Shown: positions 1 to 8,294 of the stretch, one piece after another
How the letters are laid out: every line of letters starts with the position of its first letter
How positions within the stretch are numbered: the first letter of the stretch is position 1
Assembly (NCBI GenBank): GCA_017455565.1
Contig: JAFSZV010000051.1
Location: 1-45,407, forward strand
Length of the DNA: 45,407 nt
Reading direction: 5' to 3'
Source: Clostridia bacterium
Lineage (GTDB): Bacteria > Bacillota > Clostridia > Oscillospirales > Butyricicoccaceae
The notes under the pieces: generated by a model
The model's database searches: none
Told to the model about the DNA's origin: nothing
What the model saw: the letters and a program-made list of their open reading frames with translations, nothing else
Program-made: the position numbers and the translations under genes

Positions 1-362
1 CCGTACTTCTTGCGCTCTTTCATTCTGGAATCGCGGGTGAGGAACCCGGCGGCCTTCAGAGCGGGACGGTATTCCGCATCGGCCTGGACCAGAGCGCGGG
101 AGATGCCGTGACGGATGGCGCCGGCCTGGCCGGTGAAGCCGCCGCCCTGGACCTTGACTTCCACGTCAAACTTATCGGCGACGCCGACGGTCTCGATGGG
201 CTGACGGACGATATACTTCAGCGTTTCCATGCCGAAGTAGTTATCCAGCGTGCGGTTGTTGATGGTGACAACGCCGGAGCCGCCGGGGATCAGACGGACG
301 CGGGCGATGGAGCTCTTTCTTCTGCCGGTGCCGTAAAAATAAGCCTTTTTCGGTGTATACAT
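1..362 (-). CDS. rpsI: 30S ribosomal protein S9, 3' end outside window
   Basis: Small-subunit ribosomal protein S9, whose basic C-terminal tail reaches the P-site tRNA. The translation begins [18 protein letters not shown] and carries the S9 features GGSG, a Gly-rich [10 protein letters not shown] stretch and, at the window edge, [13 protein letters not shown]. The last few residues of the tail (usually KKARRAPQFSKR-like) lie beyond position 1, so the gene is partial. The ATG at 360-362 has a GGGGAGG Shine-Dalgarno. It follows rplM by 16 nt, the usual L13-S9 operon, and is served by the promoter upstream of rplM. Identity is secure. Confidence 0.96.
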   Translation of the reverse strand, partial: MYTPKKAYFYGTGRRKSSIARVRLIPGGSGVVTINNRTLDNYFGMETLKYIVRQPIETVGVADKFDVEVKVQGGGFTGQAGAIRHGISRALVQADAEYRPALKAAGFLTRDSRMKERKKY

Positions 363-378
363 GGATCGTTACCTCCCC

Positions 379-807
379 TTATTCTGCCCAGACTTCGGGC
401 TTCTGCGCGGCGTTGACGTGCTCTTCGCCTTCATAGACCTTGCAGCGGGACAAGGACCAGCGGCCGATGCTGTTCTTGGGCAGCATACCCTTCACCGCCA
501 GCTTCATCGCCAGGCAGGGGCGGGTAGCCATCAGGGTCTTGTACTGGGTCTCCTTCAAGCCGCCGACATAACCGGAATGGGTACGGTAATACTTGTCGGT
601 CAGCTTGTTGCCGGTAAGGACAGCCTTGCCGGCGTTGATGATGATGACATAGTCACCGCAATCAACATGAGGGGTGTAATCGACCTTGTGCTTCCCCTTC
701 AGAATCGAGGCGGCGATGGCGGCGGTGCGGCCCATGGGCTTGCCGGCCGCGTCCAGAATGTACCATTTCCGCTCGACGGTCTCATTTTTTGCCATGTAAG
801 TGGACAT
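379..807 (-). CDS. rplM: 50S ribosomal protein L13
   Basis: Large-subunit assembly protein L13, 142 aa, the normal length. Recognisable L13 blocks are RKWYILDAAGKPMGR near the start, CGDYVIIINA in the middle, YRTHSGYVGG, and the MLPKN motif followed by the C-terminal EHVNAAQKPE. An in-frame ATG lies 42 nt further upstream, but the ATG at 805-807 has a GGAGG Shine-Dalgarno at the right distance and matches the family N-terminus. The short leader contains a 7-bp perfect palindrome (831-845, TCAAATT-A-AATTTGA). This might be a regulatory element, since L13 leaders are autoregulated in some Firmicutes, but that is only a guess here. Confidence 0.97.
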   Translation of the reverse strand: MSTYMAKNETVERKWYILDAAGKPMGRTAAIAASILKGKHKVDYTPHVDCGDYVIIINAGKAVLTGNKLTDKYYRTHSGYVGGLKETQYKTLMATRPCLAMKLAVKGMLPKNSIGRWSLSRCKVYEGEEHVNAAQKPEVWAE

Positions 808-864
808 AATGCTTTTCCTCCGTTTATATTTCAAATTAAATTTGAGCACAAAATCAGCTTCTTA

Positions 865-893
865 GTTATATCACAGGGAAAAACGCTTGTCAA
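865..893 (-). promoter_or_regulatory. Sigma-A promoter of rplM-rpsI
   Basis: On the minus strand there is a consensus -35 TTGACA (888-893), a 17-nt spacer and -10 TATAAC (865-870). Transcription should begin about 50 nt upstream of the L13 start codon. Confidence 0.85.
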
Positions 894-996
894 CACCTTT
901 TTTGGAAAAAATCAATTTATAAAACAAGAGCTTTGATTTTCTTTGATTTACGCAATTTTTCTTTGTTTTTCTAAATTGCGATTTCACTTTTTTCTC

Positions 997-1025
997 TTGT
1001 AATTTTGCGGGATTTCCGATACAAT
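997..1025 (+). promoter_or_regulatory. Sigma-A promoter of ttcA-like gene
   Basis: TTGTAA (997-1002), 17-nt spacer, TACAAT (1020-1025). The start codon is only 20 nt further on, so the leader is very short. It diverges from the rplM promoter across an AT-rich stretch of about 100 bp. Confidence 0.75.
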
Positions 1026-1044
1026 CAGGGCGGGAGTTGATGAT

Positions 1045-1791
1045 ATGCAAAAGCTTCTTTCCCTTGTCCGCCGGTGTGTTGACGATTATGGGATGCTCCG
1101 GGAGGGCGATTGCGTTGCCGTCGGCGTTTCCGGCGGGAAGGATTCCCTTGCGCTTTTGCGCTTGCTGGCCGAGTTGAAACGCTTTTATCCCGCCGCCTTT
1201 TCTCTCACTGCCATTACGCTGGACATGGGTTATGAAACCATGGACTTTTCCCTGGTTTCCGCCCTTTGCGAGCGGCTGAACATCCCCTATGTCATCCGTC
1301 CCACCCAGATCCGCGAGATCGTCTTTGACATCCGGCAGGAGGAAAATCCCTGTTCGCTTTGCGCCAAACTGCGCCGCGGGATTTTGAATGAGGAGGCCGT
1401 GCGTCTGGGGTGCAACAAGGTAGCGCTGGGCCACCATTATGACGACGCCATCGAGACCTTTGCCCTCTCTCTGATCTATGAGGGCAGACTTAGCTGCTTC
1501 CGCCCCGTGACCTATCTGGACCGGACGGGGCTGACAATAATCCGCCCCCTGCTCTATTTGCATGAAAAGACCATCGCCAATTTTGCCTGCCGCCAGCAGC
1601 TTCCCGTGGTGTTCAATCCCTGCCCCGCTGACAAGGATACCAAGCGGGAGGAGATCAAGCGGCTCTTGTATGAAATGGAGGGCCGCTATCCCGGGCTGAA
1701 GGATCACATTTTCGGCGGATTGCAGCATTCTCCGCTTCCCGGCTGGATGCCGGAACGAAACGCAGAAAAGGAAAACAGCGCTTCCGAATGA
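1045..1791 (+). CDS. ttcA: TtcA-family tRNA 2-thiocytidine synthetase-like PP-loop protein
   Basis: Predicted cytosolic ATP-dependent tRNA sulfur-transfer enzyme, 248 aa. The PP-loop SGGKDS at residues 29-34 binds ATP and adenylates the target cytidine. C103 and C106 (CSLC) plus C193 (NPCP) match the three cysteines that hold the 4Fe-4S cluster in TtcA, which separates this protein from TilS (no such cysteines). ALGHHYDDAIET around residues 127-138 is the conserved second motif. By family knowledge the product is 2-thiocytidine at position 32 of certain tRNAs. Firmicute members of this family are less studied than the E. coli enzyme, so the exact target nucleoside is uncertain. The gene is monocistronic, with its own promoter and a terminator overlapping its last codons. 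Confidence 0.8.
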   Translation: MQKLLSLVRRCVDDYGMLREGDCVAVGVSGGKDSLALLRLLAELKRFYPAAFSLTAITLDMGYETMDFSLVSALCERLNIPYVIRPTQIREIVFDIRQEENPCSLCAKLRRGILNEEAVRLGCNKVALGHHYDDAIETFALSLIYEGRLSCFRPVTYLDRTGLTIIRPLLYLHEKTIANFACRQQLPVVFNPCPADKDTKREEIKRLLYEMEGRYPGLKDHIFGGLQHSPLPGWMPERNAEKENSASE

Positions 1792-1808
1792 ACGCGGAAG
1801 CGCTGTTT
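1773..1808. terminator. Bidirectional terminator between ttcA-like gene and methyltransferase
   Basis: A 14-bp perfect stem (1773-1786 with 1795-1808) with an 8-nt loop and T-rich flanks on both sides. It overlaps the ttcA-like stop codon and separates two convergent genes whose ends are only about 20 nt apart. Confidence 0.85.
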
Positions 1809-1810
1809 GT

Positions 1811-2611
1811 TTAGTTCTTTTTCTCCTGCTTTTGGCATATGTAAAGCAAATGACTGGCCGCGCCCAGCAGTTCCCGTTTTTCGCAGGTGGCAAAATGATA
1901 GGACACAAAAGCTGCAAAATCCTCGTCAGACATGGAGAAGTCCTCCCGCCCATTGGCAATCTCTAAAACGCTGTCGGCCGACACCGTGGTCAAATACCGG
2001 ACAGGCTTTTCCGCAAAAAGCGCCTCAAATTCCGCAGGATCAAAGCCGGTAAACAACTGTTCGGGAAAATGCCGCACCCGATAATCCGCCGTAAAGTTTT
2101 CTTCGAGCCCTGCAAGAAGATTTCCCTGCAGATAGTTGGCATACAGGATCGCGTGGACCGAAAGAAACGCAACCAGCAGTGTGCCGCCGGGCTTCGTTAC
2201 GCGGATGACCTCATCCAGCGCCCGGTGCTGCTCCTGCGGCGAATACAGATGATACATGGGGCCGAACAACAGCGTTATATCAAAGGTATCGTCTGCAAAG
2301 GCGCTGAGATCCAGCGCATCGCCCTGTATGGCTTGCAGATTGAAAAGACCCGCGCTGTTCTGCACCAGCCGGTCGTAATTCTGTCGAATCAGTTCGATTG
2401 CCGTAACGTCGTTGCCTTCCTTCGCCAACGCCACGGAATACCGTCCCGTTCCGGCTCCCACCTCCAGGATCTTTGCCTGCGACGGAAGATATCGGTGAAT
2501 ATAGCGCATGGTGGTGAGATATTCCAGTTGCCCGTGACGGCTGCGTTCCAGTCGGGTTTCTTCGATGTCCTGCCCATAAAACTGGTTCAATATCTCCAAT
2601 CTGGGGTCCAT
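1811..2611 (-). CDS. Class I SAM-dependent methyltransferase
   Basis: A 266-aa Rossmann-fold methyltransferase. Motif I is ILEVGAGTGRYS near residue 50, followed by the acidic motif II residue in VTAIEL, the GDALDL loop, and the post-motif ITLLFGPMYHL. The family resembles small-molecule methyltransferases that pfam assigns to Methyltransf_11/25. The substrate cannot be read from sequence. An upstream in-frame ATG exists at 2668, but the ATG at 2609-2611 has a strong GAGGAGG Shine-Dalgarno and the upstream one would lie on top of the promoter. The gene has its own promoter and ends at the shared terminator. C-terminal residues 180-266 are mostly helical and family-specific. Confidence 0.85.
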   Translation of the reverse strand: MDPRLEILNQFYGQDIEETRLERSRHGQLEYLTTMRYIHRYLPSQAKILEVGAGTGRYSVALAKEGNDVTAIELIRQNYDRLVQNSAGLFNLQAIQGDALDLSAFADDTFDITLLFGPMYHLYSPQEQHRALDEVIRVTKPGGTLLVAFLSVHAILYANYLQGNLLAGLEENFTADYRVRHFPEQLFTGFDPAEFEALFAEKPVRYLTTVSADSVLEIANGREDFSMSDEDFAAFVSYHFATCEKRELLGAASHLLYICQKQEKKN

Positions 2612-2639
2612 GGTTATCGCCTCCTCGTGATTTTGAATT

Positions 2640-2668
2640 AGGATAACAAAACCGCGATAAAAAGTCAA
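2640..2668 (-). promoter_or_regulatory. Promoter of methyltransferase gene
   Basis: On the minus strand, TTGACT (2663-2668), 17-nt spacer, TATCCT (2640-2645). It lies between the stop codon of the DUF2508 gene and the methyltransferase Shine-Dalgarno, so the methyltransferase can be expressed separately. Confidence 0.65.
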
Positions 2669-2687
2669 GAAAAATCTACGTTCTGCA

Positions 2688-2942
2688 TCAACGAAGCACC
2701 TGCATCGCCGTGATGTTTTCCGCCTTCATGCGCTGGATCAGATAGGCGTAACGCTCCTGCAGCGCGTTCATTTCATAGACGCAGGACGAGATCAGTTCCG
2801 GCTCGGTAGCCTGCTGAAACGCCGCTCGAACGTGCCGAAGCTGCAGCAGCGTATCGTAGTATTCCGTCAAAAGTTCCTGTCGGGAGCGCGCCTCCTGCGC
2901 CCGTTTTTCGGCGGCAGTTTTTCTCTTTTGCAGCAGCTGCAT
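2688..2942 (-). CDS. DUF2508 (YaaL-like) small protein
   Basis: An 84-aa, charged, helical, soluble protein with no signal peptide. The C-terminal half fits the DUF2508/YaaL pattern: an AAFQQATEPELISSCVYEM-like helix pair, then LQERYAYLIQRMK. In Bacillus the yaaL gene sits between recR and bofA, but here it stands alone. The molecular function of the family is unknown. The start codon at 2940-2942 has an AGAAAGGAG Shine-Dalgarno. There is no good terminator after it, so some read-through into the methyltransferase gene is possible. Confidence 0.75.
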   Translation of the reverse strand: MQLLQKRKTAAEKRAQEARSRQELLTEYYDTLLQLRHVRAAFQQATEPELISSCVYEMNALQERYAYLIQRMKAENITAMQVLR

Positions 2943-3007
2943 TGATATGCTCCTTTCTCATTTCTCCGCTTGATTTCCCGTATGGTCAGTTTTCCCAAAC
3001 TGCTGGG

Positions 3008-3035
3008 AGATTATTCCGGAAGCCTTAATTTTCAA
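3008..3035 (-). promoter_or_regulatory. Probable promoter of DUF2508 gene
   Basis: On the minus strand, TTGAAA (3030-3035), 16-nt spacer, TAATCT (3008-3013). It lies in the divergent intergenic region shared with the topoisomerase operon. Confidence 0.45.
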
Positions 3036-3056
3036 CGCTTTTTCGTTACGGATTTG

Positions 3057-3085
3057 TTGACAGCGCAAGGTTTTTCAGATACAAT
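3057..3085 (+). promoter_or_regulatory. Promoter of topoisomerase operon
   Basis: Perfect TTGACA (3057-3062), 17-nt spacer, TACAAT (3080-3085). A second -10-like TATGAT preceded by TGG follows at about 3094. The GGAGG Shine-Dalgarno of the first gene is at 3110-3114. Confidence 0.85.
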
Positions 3086-3119
3086 ATATTGTGGTATGAT
3101 TTAAATTCCGGAGGTATAT

Positions 3120-5114
3120 ATGGCAAAGACAACAAAGGATTACGGCAATGAGAGTATTTCTTCGCTTAAGGGTCCCGACCGGGTGCGCAAGCGTCCCGGC
3201 GTGATTTTTGGCTCCGACGGCTTGGAGGGATGCCAGCACGCCTTTTTTGAGATCCTGTCCAACTCCATCGACGAGGCCCGCGAGGGCCACGGCAGCGTGA
3301 TTAATGTGATCCGCTATCTGGATCATTCGATTCTGGTGGAGGATTTCGGACGCGGCATGCCGCTGGACTACAACGAAAAGGAAAAGCGTTATAACTGGGA
3401 GCTGATCTATTGCGAGCTCTATGCCGGCGGAAAATACAGCAACAACACAGGCGAAAATTACGAGTTCTCTCTCGGCCTCAACGGTCTGGGCGCCTGCGCA
3501 ACCCAATATTCTTCCGAATATTTCGATGTGGTTTCCCACCGCGACGGCTTTGAATACCGCCTGCACTTTGAGCACGGTGTCAACAAGACGAAAGCGCCCA
3601 ACAAACTCATCAAAGAGCCCTACGACGGCAAAAAGACCGGCACGCTCCAGCATTTCAAGCCGGATATTCAGGTGTTCACCGACATCAATATCCCCCTGTC
3701 CTTTTTTGAAGAAACCCTCAAGCGGCAGGCCGTGGTCAACGCGGGGCTCAAGTTCGTCCTGAAAAACGAAACGGCGCCCAACCGGTTTGAAACTACGGAA
3801 TATGTATATGAAAACGGCATCCTGGATTATGTCACCGAGCTGGCAGGAGAAACGGCGCTCACCCTTCCCCACTACTGCAAAACCGAGCGTTCGGGCCGCG
3901 ACCGGGCGGACAAGCCGGAATACCGGGTGAAGGTGGAAGCTGCCTTCTGCTTTTCCAACGCCAACCCCGTTATCGAGTACTATCACAACTCCTCGTGGCT
4001 GGAGCACGGCGGCGCCCCCGACAAGGCGGCCCGCTCGGCCTTTGTCTCTGCGCTGGACGCCTATCTCAAGCAGACCGGGAAATATCAGAAAGCTGAAAGC
4101 AAGATCAGCTTTAATGACATTGCCGACAGTCTGATTCTGGTGACAAACGGATTTTCCACCTATACTTCTTACGAAAACCAGACGAAAAAATCCATCACCA
4201 ATAGATTTATTCAGGAAATGATGACCGATTTCCTCCGCTCGTCGCTGGAAATCTATTTCATTGAAAACAAGCAGGAGGCCGACCGCATCGCCGATCAGGC
4301 GCTGGTGAACAAGCGTGCCCGGGAGCAGGCCGAACGCACCCGCGTCAATTTGAAAAAGAAGCTGTCCGGCACGCTGGACATCACCAACCGGGTGCAGAAA
4401 TTCGTGGATTGCCGTACAAAGGATCCCGACAAGCGGGAGCTTTACATTGTGGAGGGCGATTCGGCTCTGGGTTCGGTGAAGCAGGGACGTGACGCGGAAT
4501 ATCAGGCTATCATGCCAGTGCGCGGAAAGATCCTCAACTGCCTGAAGGTAGAATACGACCGCATCTTCAAGAGCGACATCATTACCGACCTTTTACGGGT
4601 GCTGGGCTGCGGCGTAGAAGTCAAGAGCAAGGTCAAGGACATCAACGCCTTTGATCTCAACGCCCTGCGCTGGAACAAGATCATCATCTGTACTGATGCC
4701 GATGAGGACGGCTATCAGATCCGCACGCTGATCCTCACCATGCTTTACCGGCTGACCCCTTCGCTCATTGACTTAGGTTATGTTTATATCGCGGAATCGC
4801 CCCTGTACGAGATCACTTGTAAGGATCAATCCTATTTTGCCTACACCGATAAAGAGCGCGACGAGATCGCAAAGACGTTGGCAGGCAAGAAATTCTCCAT
4901 CATGCGCTCCAAGGGTCTGGGTGAAAACGAGCCGGAGATGATGTGGCAGACCACCATGAATCCCAAAACGCGGCGGCTTATCAAGGTTCTTCCCGGCGAA
5001 GCGGAGCAAACGGCGCAGATGTTCGACATCCTGTTGGGCAACAATCTGGCCGGCCGAAAGGAATATATTGCGGAAAACGGCGCCCGCTATCTGGATCTGG
5101 CAGATCTTTCGTAA
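3120..5114 (+). CDS. Type II DNA topoisomerase B subunit (ParE/GyrB-like, divergent)
   Basis: ATPase subunit of a heterotetrameric type II topoisomerase, 664 aa. The N-terminal GHKL ATPase shows E44/N48/D51 in FEILSNSIDEA, DFGRGMP at 75-81, and a G-rich lid GLNGLGACATQYSS. The transducer follows. The Toprim domain has EGDSA starting at E445 and the metal-binding D526/D528/D530 in DADEDG, where most gyrases have DxDVDG. The C-terminus ends shortly after the Toprim region, as in Firmicute GyrB/ParE. Several positions differ from the standard consensus (EGDSALGS for EGDSAGGS). This suggests the second, topoisomerase-IV-like pair of Clostridia and not housekeeping gyrase. It is followed 15 nt later by the A subunit. 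Confidence 0.9.
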   Translation: MAKTTKDYGNESISSLKGPDRVRKRPGVIFGSDGLEGCQHAFFEILSNSIDEAREGHGSVINVIRYLDHSILVEDFGRGMPLDYNEKEKRYNWELIYCELYAGGKYSNNTGENYEFSLGLNGLGACATQYSSEYFDVVSHRDGFEYRLHFEHGVNKTKAPNKLIKEPYDGKKTGTLQHFKPDIQVFTDINIPLSFFEETLKRQAVVNAGLKFVLKNETAPNRFETTEYVYENGILDYVTELAGETALTLPHYCKTERSGRDRADKPEYRVKVEAAFCFSNANPVIEYYHNSSWLEHGGAPDKAARSAFVSALDAYLKQTGKYQKAESKISFNDIADSLILVTNGFSTYTSYENQTKKSITNRFIQEMMTDFLRSSLEIYFIENKQEADRIADQALVNKRAREQAERTRVNLKKKLSGTLDITNRVQKFVDCRTKDPDKRELYIVEGDSALGSVKQGRDAEYQAIMPVRGKILNCLKVEYDRIFKSDIITDLLRVLGCGVEVKSKVKDINAFDLNALRWNKIIICTDADEDGYQIRTLILTMLYRLTPSLIDLGYVYIAESPLYEITCKDQSYFAYTDKERDEIAKTLAGKKFSIMRSKGLGENEPEMMWQTTMNPKTRRLIKVLPGEAEQTAQMFDILLGNNLAGRKEYIAENGARYLDLADLS

Positions 5115-5129
5115 GGAGGTGCATAGAGC

Positions 5130-7307
5130 ATGGAAAAGAACTATTATACCGAACAGCAGATCCCCGAAACGCTGGAAACCAACTATATGCCCTATGCCAT
5201 GAGCGTGATCGTTTCCCGCGCTCTGCCGGAGATCGACGGCTTCAAGCCCTCGCACCGCAAGCTGCTGTATACCATGTATAAAATGGGTCTGCTTACCGGA
5301 AACCGCACCAAATCCGCCAATGTGGTAGGCCAAACCATGAAGCTCAATCCCCACGGCGACGCGGCGATCTATGACACCATGGTGCGCCTCAGTCGCGGAA
5401 ACGGCGCGCTGCTCATGCCCTTTGTGGATTCCAAGGGCAATTTCGGCAAGGTCTATTCCCGGGATATGGCCTATGCCGCGCCGCGATACACCGAGGTCAA
5501 ACTAGATAAGTTCTGCGGCGAAATCTTCTCCGATATCGACAACGACGCGGTGGATTTCGTCGATAACTACGACAACACCATGAAGGAGCCCACCCTCCTT
5601 CCCACGGCGTTCCCCAACATTCTGGTCAACCCCAATCTGGGCATCGCCGTAGGTATGGCCTGCTCGATCTGCGGCTTTGACCTGAACGAGGTCTGCCGCA
5701 CCGCCATCGAGCGGATCAAAAATCCGCAGCACGATCTTTTAAGCACTCTCATCGCCCCCGACTTCCCTACCGGCGGCGAGCTGATTTATGACCGTAGCGT
5801 GCTGGAGGAGATCTATCGCACCGGCCGCGGCTCGTTCCGCGTGCGGGCAAAGTGGGAATATCTCAAAAAGGAAAACATGATCGAGATCACCGAGATTCCC
5901 TACACCACCACCGCCGAGGCCATCATCGACAAAACGGCGGAACTCATCAAAAGCGGAAAGATCCGCGAAATTTCGGATTTGCGGGATGAAACCGACAAAA
6001 CAGGCCTTAAGCTGGCCATTGATCTGAAACGCGGCGCCGACCCCGTGAAACTGATGGCAAAGCTCATGCGACTGACGCCGCTGTGCGACAGCTTTTCCTG
6101 TAATTTCAACATCCTGATCGGCGGGATGCCCCGGGTGCTGGGCGTCGGCGAGATTTTGGACGAATGGACGGCCTGGCGCACCGATTGCATCCGCCGGAGG
6201 GTCTATTTTGATCTGCAAAAGAAAAAAGCGAAGCTGCACCTGCTTCGCGGTCTGAAAAAGATTTTGCTGGACATCGACAAGGCCATCGCCATCATCCGGG
6301 ATACCGAGGAGGACGCCGAGGTCATCCCAAATCTGATGATCGGCTTCGGCATCGATGAGGAACAGGCTGATTTTATCGCCGAGATCAAACTGCGCAACAT
6401 CAACAAAGAGCATATTTTGAAGCGGCTCCAGGAAGTGGACGAACTGGAGAAAGAGATCGAGAAGCTGGAGGATCTTCTTTCCAGCAAAAAGAAGCTCCAG
6501 AAGGTCCTGATTCAGGAGCTGGAGGCCATCATTAAAAAATATCCCACCACGCGGCATACCGCCATTGTATATGAGGATGAGGTTGAGGAGTTTGACGAAG
6601 CCCAGCATATCGAGGATTACCCCGTCATGGTCTTTTTGTCCAAAGAGGGCTATTTCAAAAAAATCACGCCTCAATCGCTTCGCATGAGCGGCGAGCAGAA
6701 ATATAAGGAGGGAGACAGCCTGCGGACCACGCTGGAAAGCACCAACAAGGCCGAGGCGGTCTTTCTCACCAACCGGGCGCAGGCCTACAAGGTGCGGCTT
6801 CATGAGTTCGACGACACGAAAGCCAGCGTTCTGGGCGATTATTTGCCGCAAAAGCTGGGCATGGACGAGGGCGAACAGCCGGTGTTTCTGATGCTCCCCG
6901 GCGATTACAAAGGCAATCTGATCTGCGTGTTTGAAAACGGAAAGATCGCCAAGGTGGAGCTTTCCTCTTTTGAAACCAAGTCCAACCGCAAAAAGCTTAC
7001 CGCTGCCTATTCCGATAAAAGCCCGCTGGTCGCCGCCTTCCACGGCCAGCCCGATCTAGAGCTTGCGCTTTATTCCCAGAGCCGGATCCTCATCGTCAAT
7101 ACGGCGCAGCTTCAAACAAAGACCACGCGAAACACCCAGGGCGTGGCGGTGTTTTCTCTAAAAAAGAATCAGCAGGTGGTGCGCGCGCTGGCCCTGGCCG
7201 ATTCCGGAATCGAAAATCTTTCCCGCTACCGCACCCGCACCCTTCCCGCCGCAGGCGCTCTGATGAAAGAGGAAGACGCGCCGGACAAGCAATTGTCCAT
7301 GCTGTAA
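5130..7307 (+). CDS. Type II DNA topoisomerase A subunit (ParC/GyrA-like, divergent)
   Basis: DNA-cleaving subunit, 725 aa, paired with the preceding B subunit to pass one duplex through another. The winged-helix region has the catalytic tyrosine Y120 in AAPRYTE. The quinolone-contact helix reads NPHGDAAIYD, so the usual Ser (E. coli GyrA S83) is Ala78, while the acidic D82 is kept. The coiled-coil tower spans roughly residues 380-490, with a run of charged heptads. The C-terminal part (about 505-725) should be a beta-pinwheel, but I see no GyrA box (QRRGGKG-like). That argues for topoisomerase-IV-like decatenation over supercoiling. The Shine-Dalgarno is AAGGAGGT just after the upstream stop. 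Confidence 0.9.
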   Translation: MEKNYYTEQQIPETLETNYMPYAMSVIVSRALPEIDGFKPSHRKLLYTMYKMGLLTGNRTKSANVVGQTMKLNPHGDAAIYDTMVRLSRGNGALLMPFVDSKGNFGKVYSRDMAYAAPRYTEVKLDKFCGEIFSDIDNDAVDFVDNYDNTMKEPTLLPTAFPNILVNPNLGIAVGMACSICGFDLNEVCRTAIERIKNPQHDLLSTLIAPDFPTGGELIYDRSVLEEIYRTGRGSFRVRAKWEYLKKENMIEITEIPYTTTAEAIIDKTAELIKSGKIREISDLRDETDKTGLKLAIDLKRGADPVKLMAKLMRLTPLCDSFSCNFNILIGGMPRVLGVGEILDEWTAWRTDCIRRRVYFDLQKKKAKLHLLRGLKKILLDIDKAIAIIRDTEEDAEVIPNLMIGFGIDEEQADFIAEIKLRNINKEHILKRLQEVDELEKEIEKLEDLLSSKKKLQKVLIQELEAIIKKYPTTRHTAIVYEDEVEEFDEAQHIEDYPVMVFLSKEGYFKKITPQSLRMSGEQKYKEGDSLRTTLESTNKAEAVFLTNRAQAYKVRLHEFDDTKASVLGDYLPQKLGMDEGEQPVFLMLPGDYKGNLICVFENGKIAKVELSSFETKSNRKKLTAAYSDKSPLVAAFHGQPDLELALYSQSRILIVNTAQLQTKTTRNTQGVAVFSLKKNQQVVRALALADSGIENLSRYRTRTLPAAGALMKEEDAPDKQLSML

Positions 7308-7354
7308 GGCAGATTGACTTTCTGTTGATTTTCGAGGAAACAGCCGAAAAGCAA

Positions 7355-7389
7355 AGCAAAAGACGGCCGTAAATGCGGCCGTCTTTGCT
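7355..7389. terminator. Bidirectional terminator after topoisomerase operon
   Basis: GC-rich stem of AGCAAAaGACGGCCG with its complement, one bulged A and a 6-nt loop, with T-rich 3' flank. It separates the convergent topoisomerase and anti-sigma transcripts. Confidence 0.8.
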
Positions 7390-7412
7390 GTTTGCCAACG
7401 TAAAACGTTTGG

Positions 7413-8294
7413 TTATTCTGTCTTTTCCCACTGGAACAGAAACAGCACGTTTTCTTCCGCGCCATCTGTCTCGCCGGAAGCTGCAGATTGCGGCTCGGAC
7501 GCTTCTCCGCCCACTTCCAGCGAATAAAGCGCAAATCCGCTCTCCTCCAGCGCGGAGACCCATTCCTCCTCCTGATCTGCCGCAACACGGGCATATCCGG
7601 CGTCTGGGGTCTCATCAATCGAAGAAAGTGCCTCCCTGTCGATCCAGGTGGGCAGCGCGTCCTCTTCGCCCACGGCCAGATATCCGTTCACCAGACTTGC
7701 GTCCCGTAAAACGCCGCTCTTCACCGTTTCGGTCAGGATTGCAAAGTTTTTCGGATCAAAAGACTCCGTTCGATAGCCTTTCTGGTTAAAACCGCTGTTT
7801 TCGGCGGGTTCCTCCGGCGTATCTTCCGGACAGGGGGTTGGCATCTTATAAGGATCCCCCGTATTCGACAGCTTGGCTTCTTCCGCACACGAGGAATCGG
7901 ACATCGGCGCTCTCGCCGCCAGCGCATTTTGATCCGCAGAGCCCTTGCGCGGCATCATGTGTACGGCGGTGAATGCGATTACCGCGCATGCGGCAATCCC
8001 CGCGGCGGTCTTCCACGTCCAGGATGGAAACCGCTTCGCCTTTACAGGACGGCGTTCGGCGGGAGTGTCGGCGCGCTCGGTAACATATGCGAGAATAGAA
8101 TCATGCAAATCCGCGGGAACCGGCTCGTCTTTGAGCGCGGCCATGGCCTCCTTCATCTGTCGATACTGTTCAAACCTTTTTCTGCAGGCGGAACACGACG
8201 CGAGATGCGCGGAAAGCTCGTGCGATTCAGAGGGTTCCAGCATGCCGTCCAGATACAGATGGATCAGGATCTCATAATCGTTGCAGGTTCGCAT
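7413..8294 (-). CDS. Zinc-finger anti-sigma factor, membrane-anchored
   Basis: A 293-aa single-pass membrane protein that should hold the adjacent ECF sigma factor inactive. The N-terminal anti-sigma domain has the zinc motif H30-x3-C34-x2-C37 (HLASCSAC). A transmembrane helix follows at about residues 100-120 (WKTAAGIAACAVIAFTAV), then an acidic extracytoplasmic part of about 170 aa with no recognised domain. A Pro-rich linker leads to a C-terminal fold. The start at 8292-8294 has an AAAGGAGG Shine-Dalgarno; a longer reading to 8384 would lie deep inside the sigma gene. It overlaps the sigma gene by 23 nt, implying translational coupling. The signal sensed is unknown. Confidence 0.88.
   Translation of the reverse strand: MRTCNDYEILIHLYLDGMLEPSESHELSAHLASCSACRKRFEQYRQMKEAMAALKDEPVPADLHDSILAYVTERADTPAERRPVKAKRFPSWTWKTAAGIAACAVIAFTAVHMMPRKGSADQNALAARAPMSDSSCAEEAKLSNTGDPYKMPTPCPEDTPEEPAENSGFNQKGYRTESFDPKNFAILTETVKSGVLRDASLVNGYLAVGEEDALPTWIDREALSSIDETPDAGYARVAADQEEEWVSALEESGFALYSLEVGGEASEPQSAASGETDGAEENVLFLFQWEKTE

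Noticed and set aside
5739..7043. A 434-codon antisense frame over the topoisomerase A subunit
   Set aside because: Mirror of a well-supported gene; no Shine-Dalgarno and no family features.
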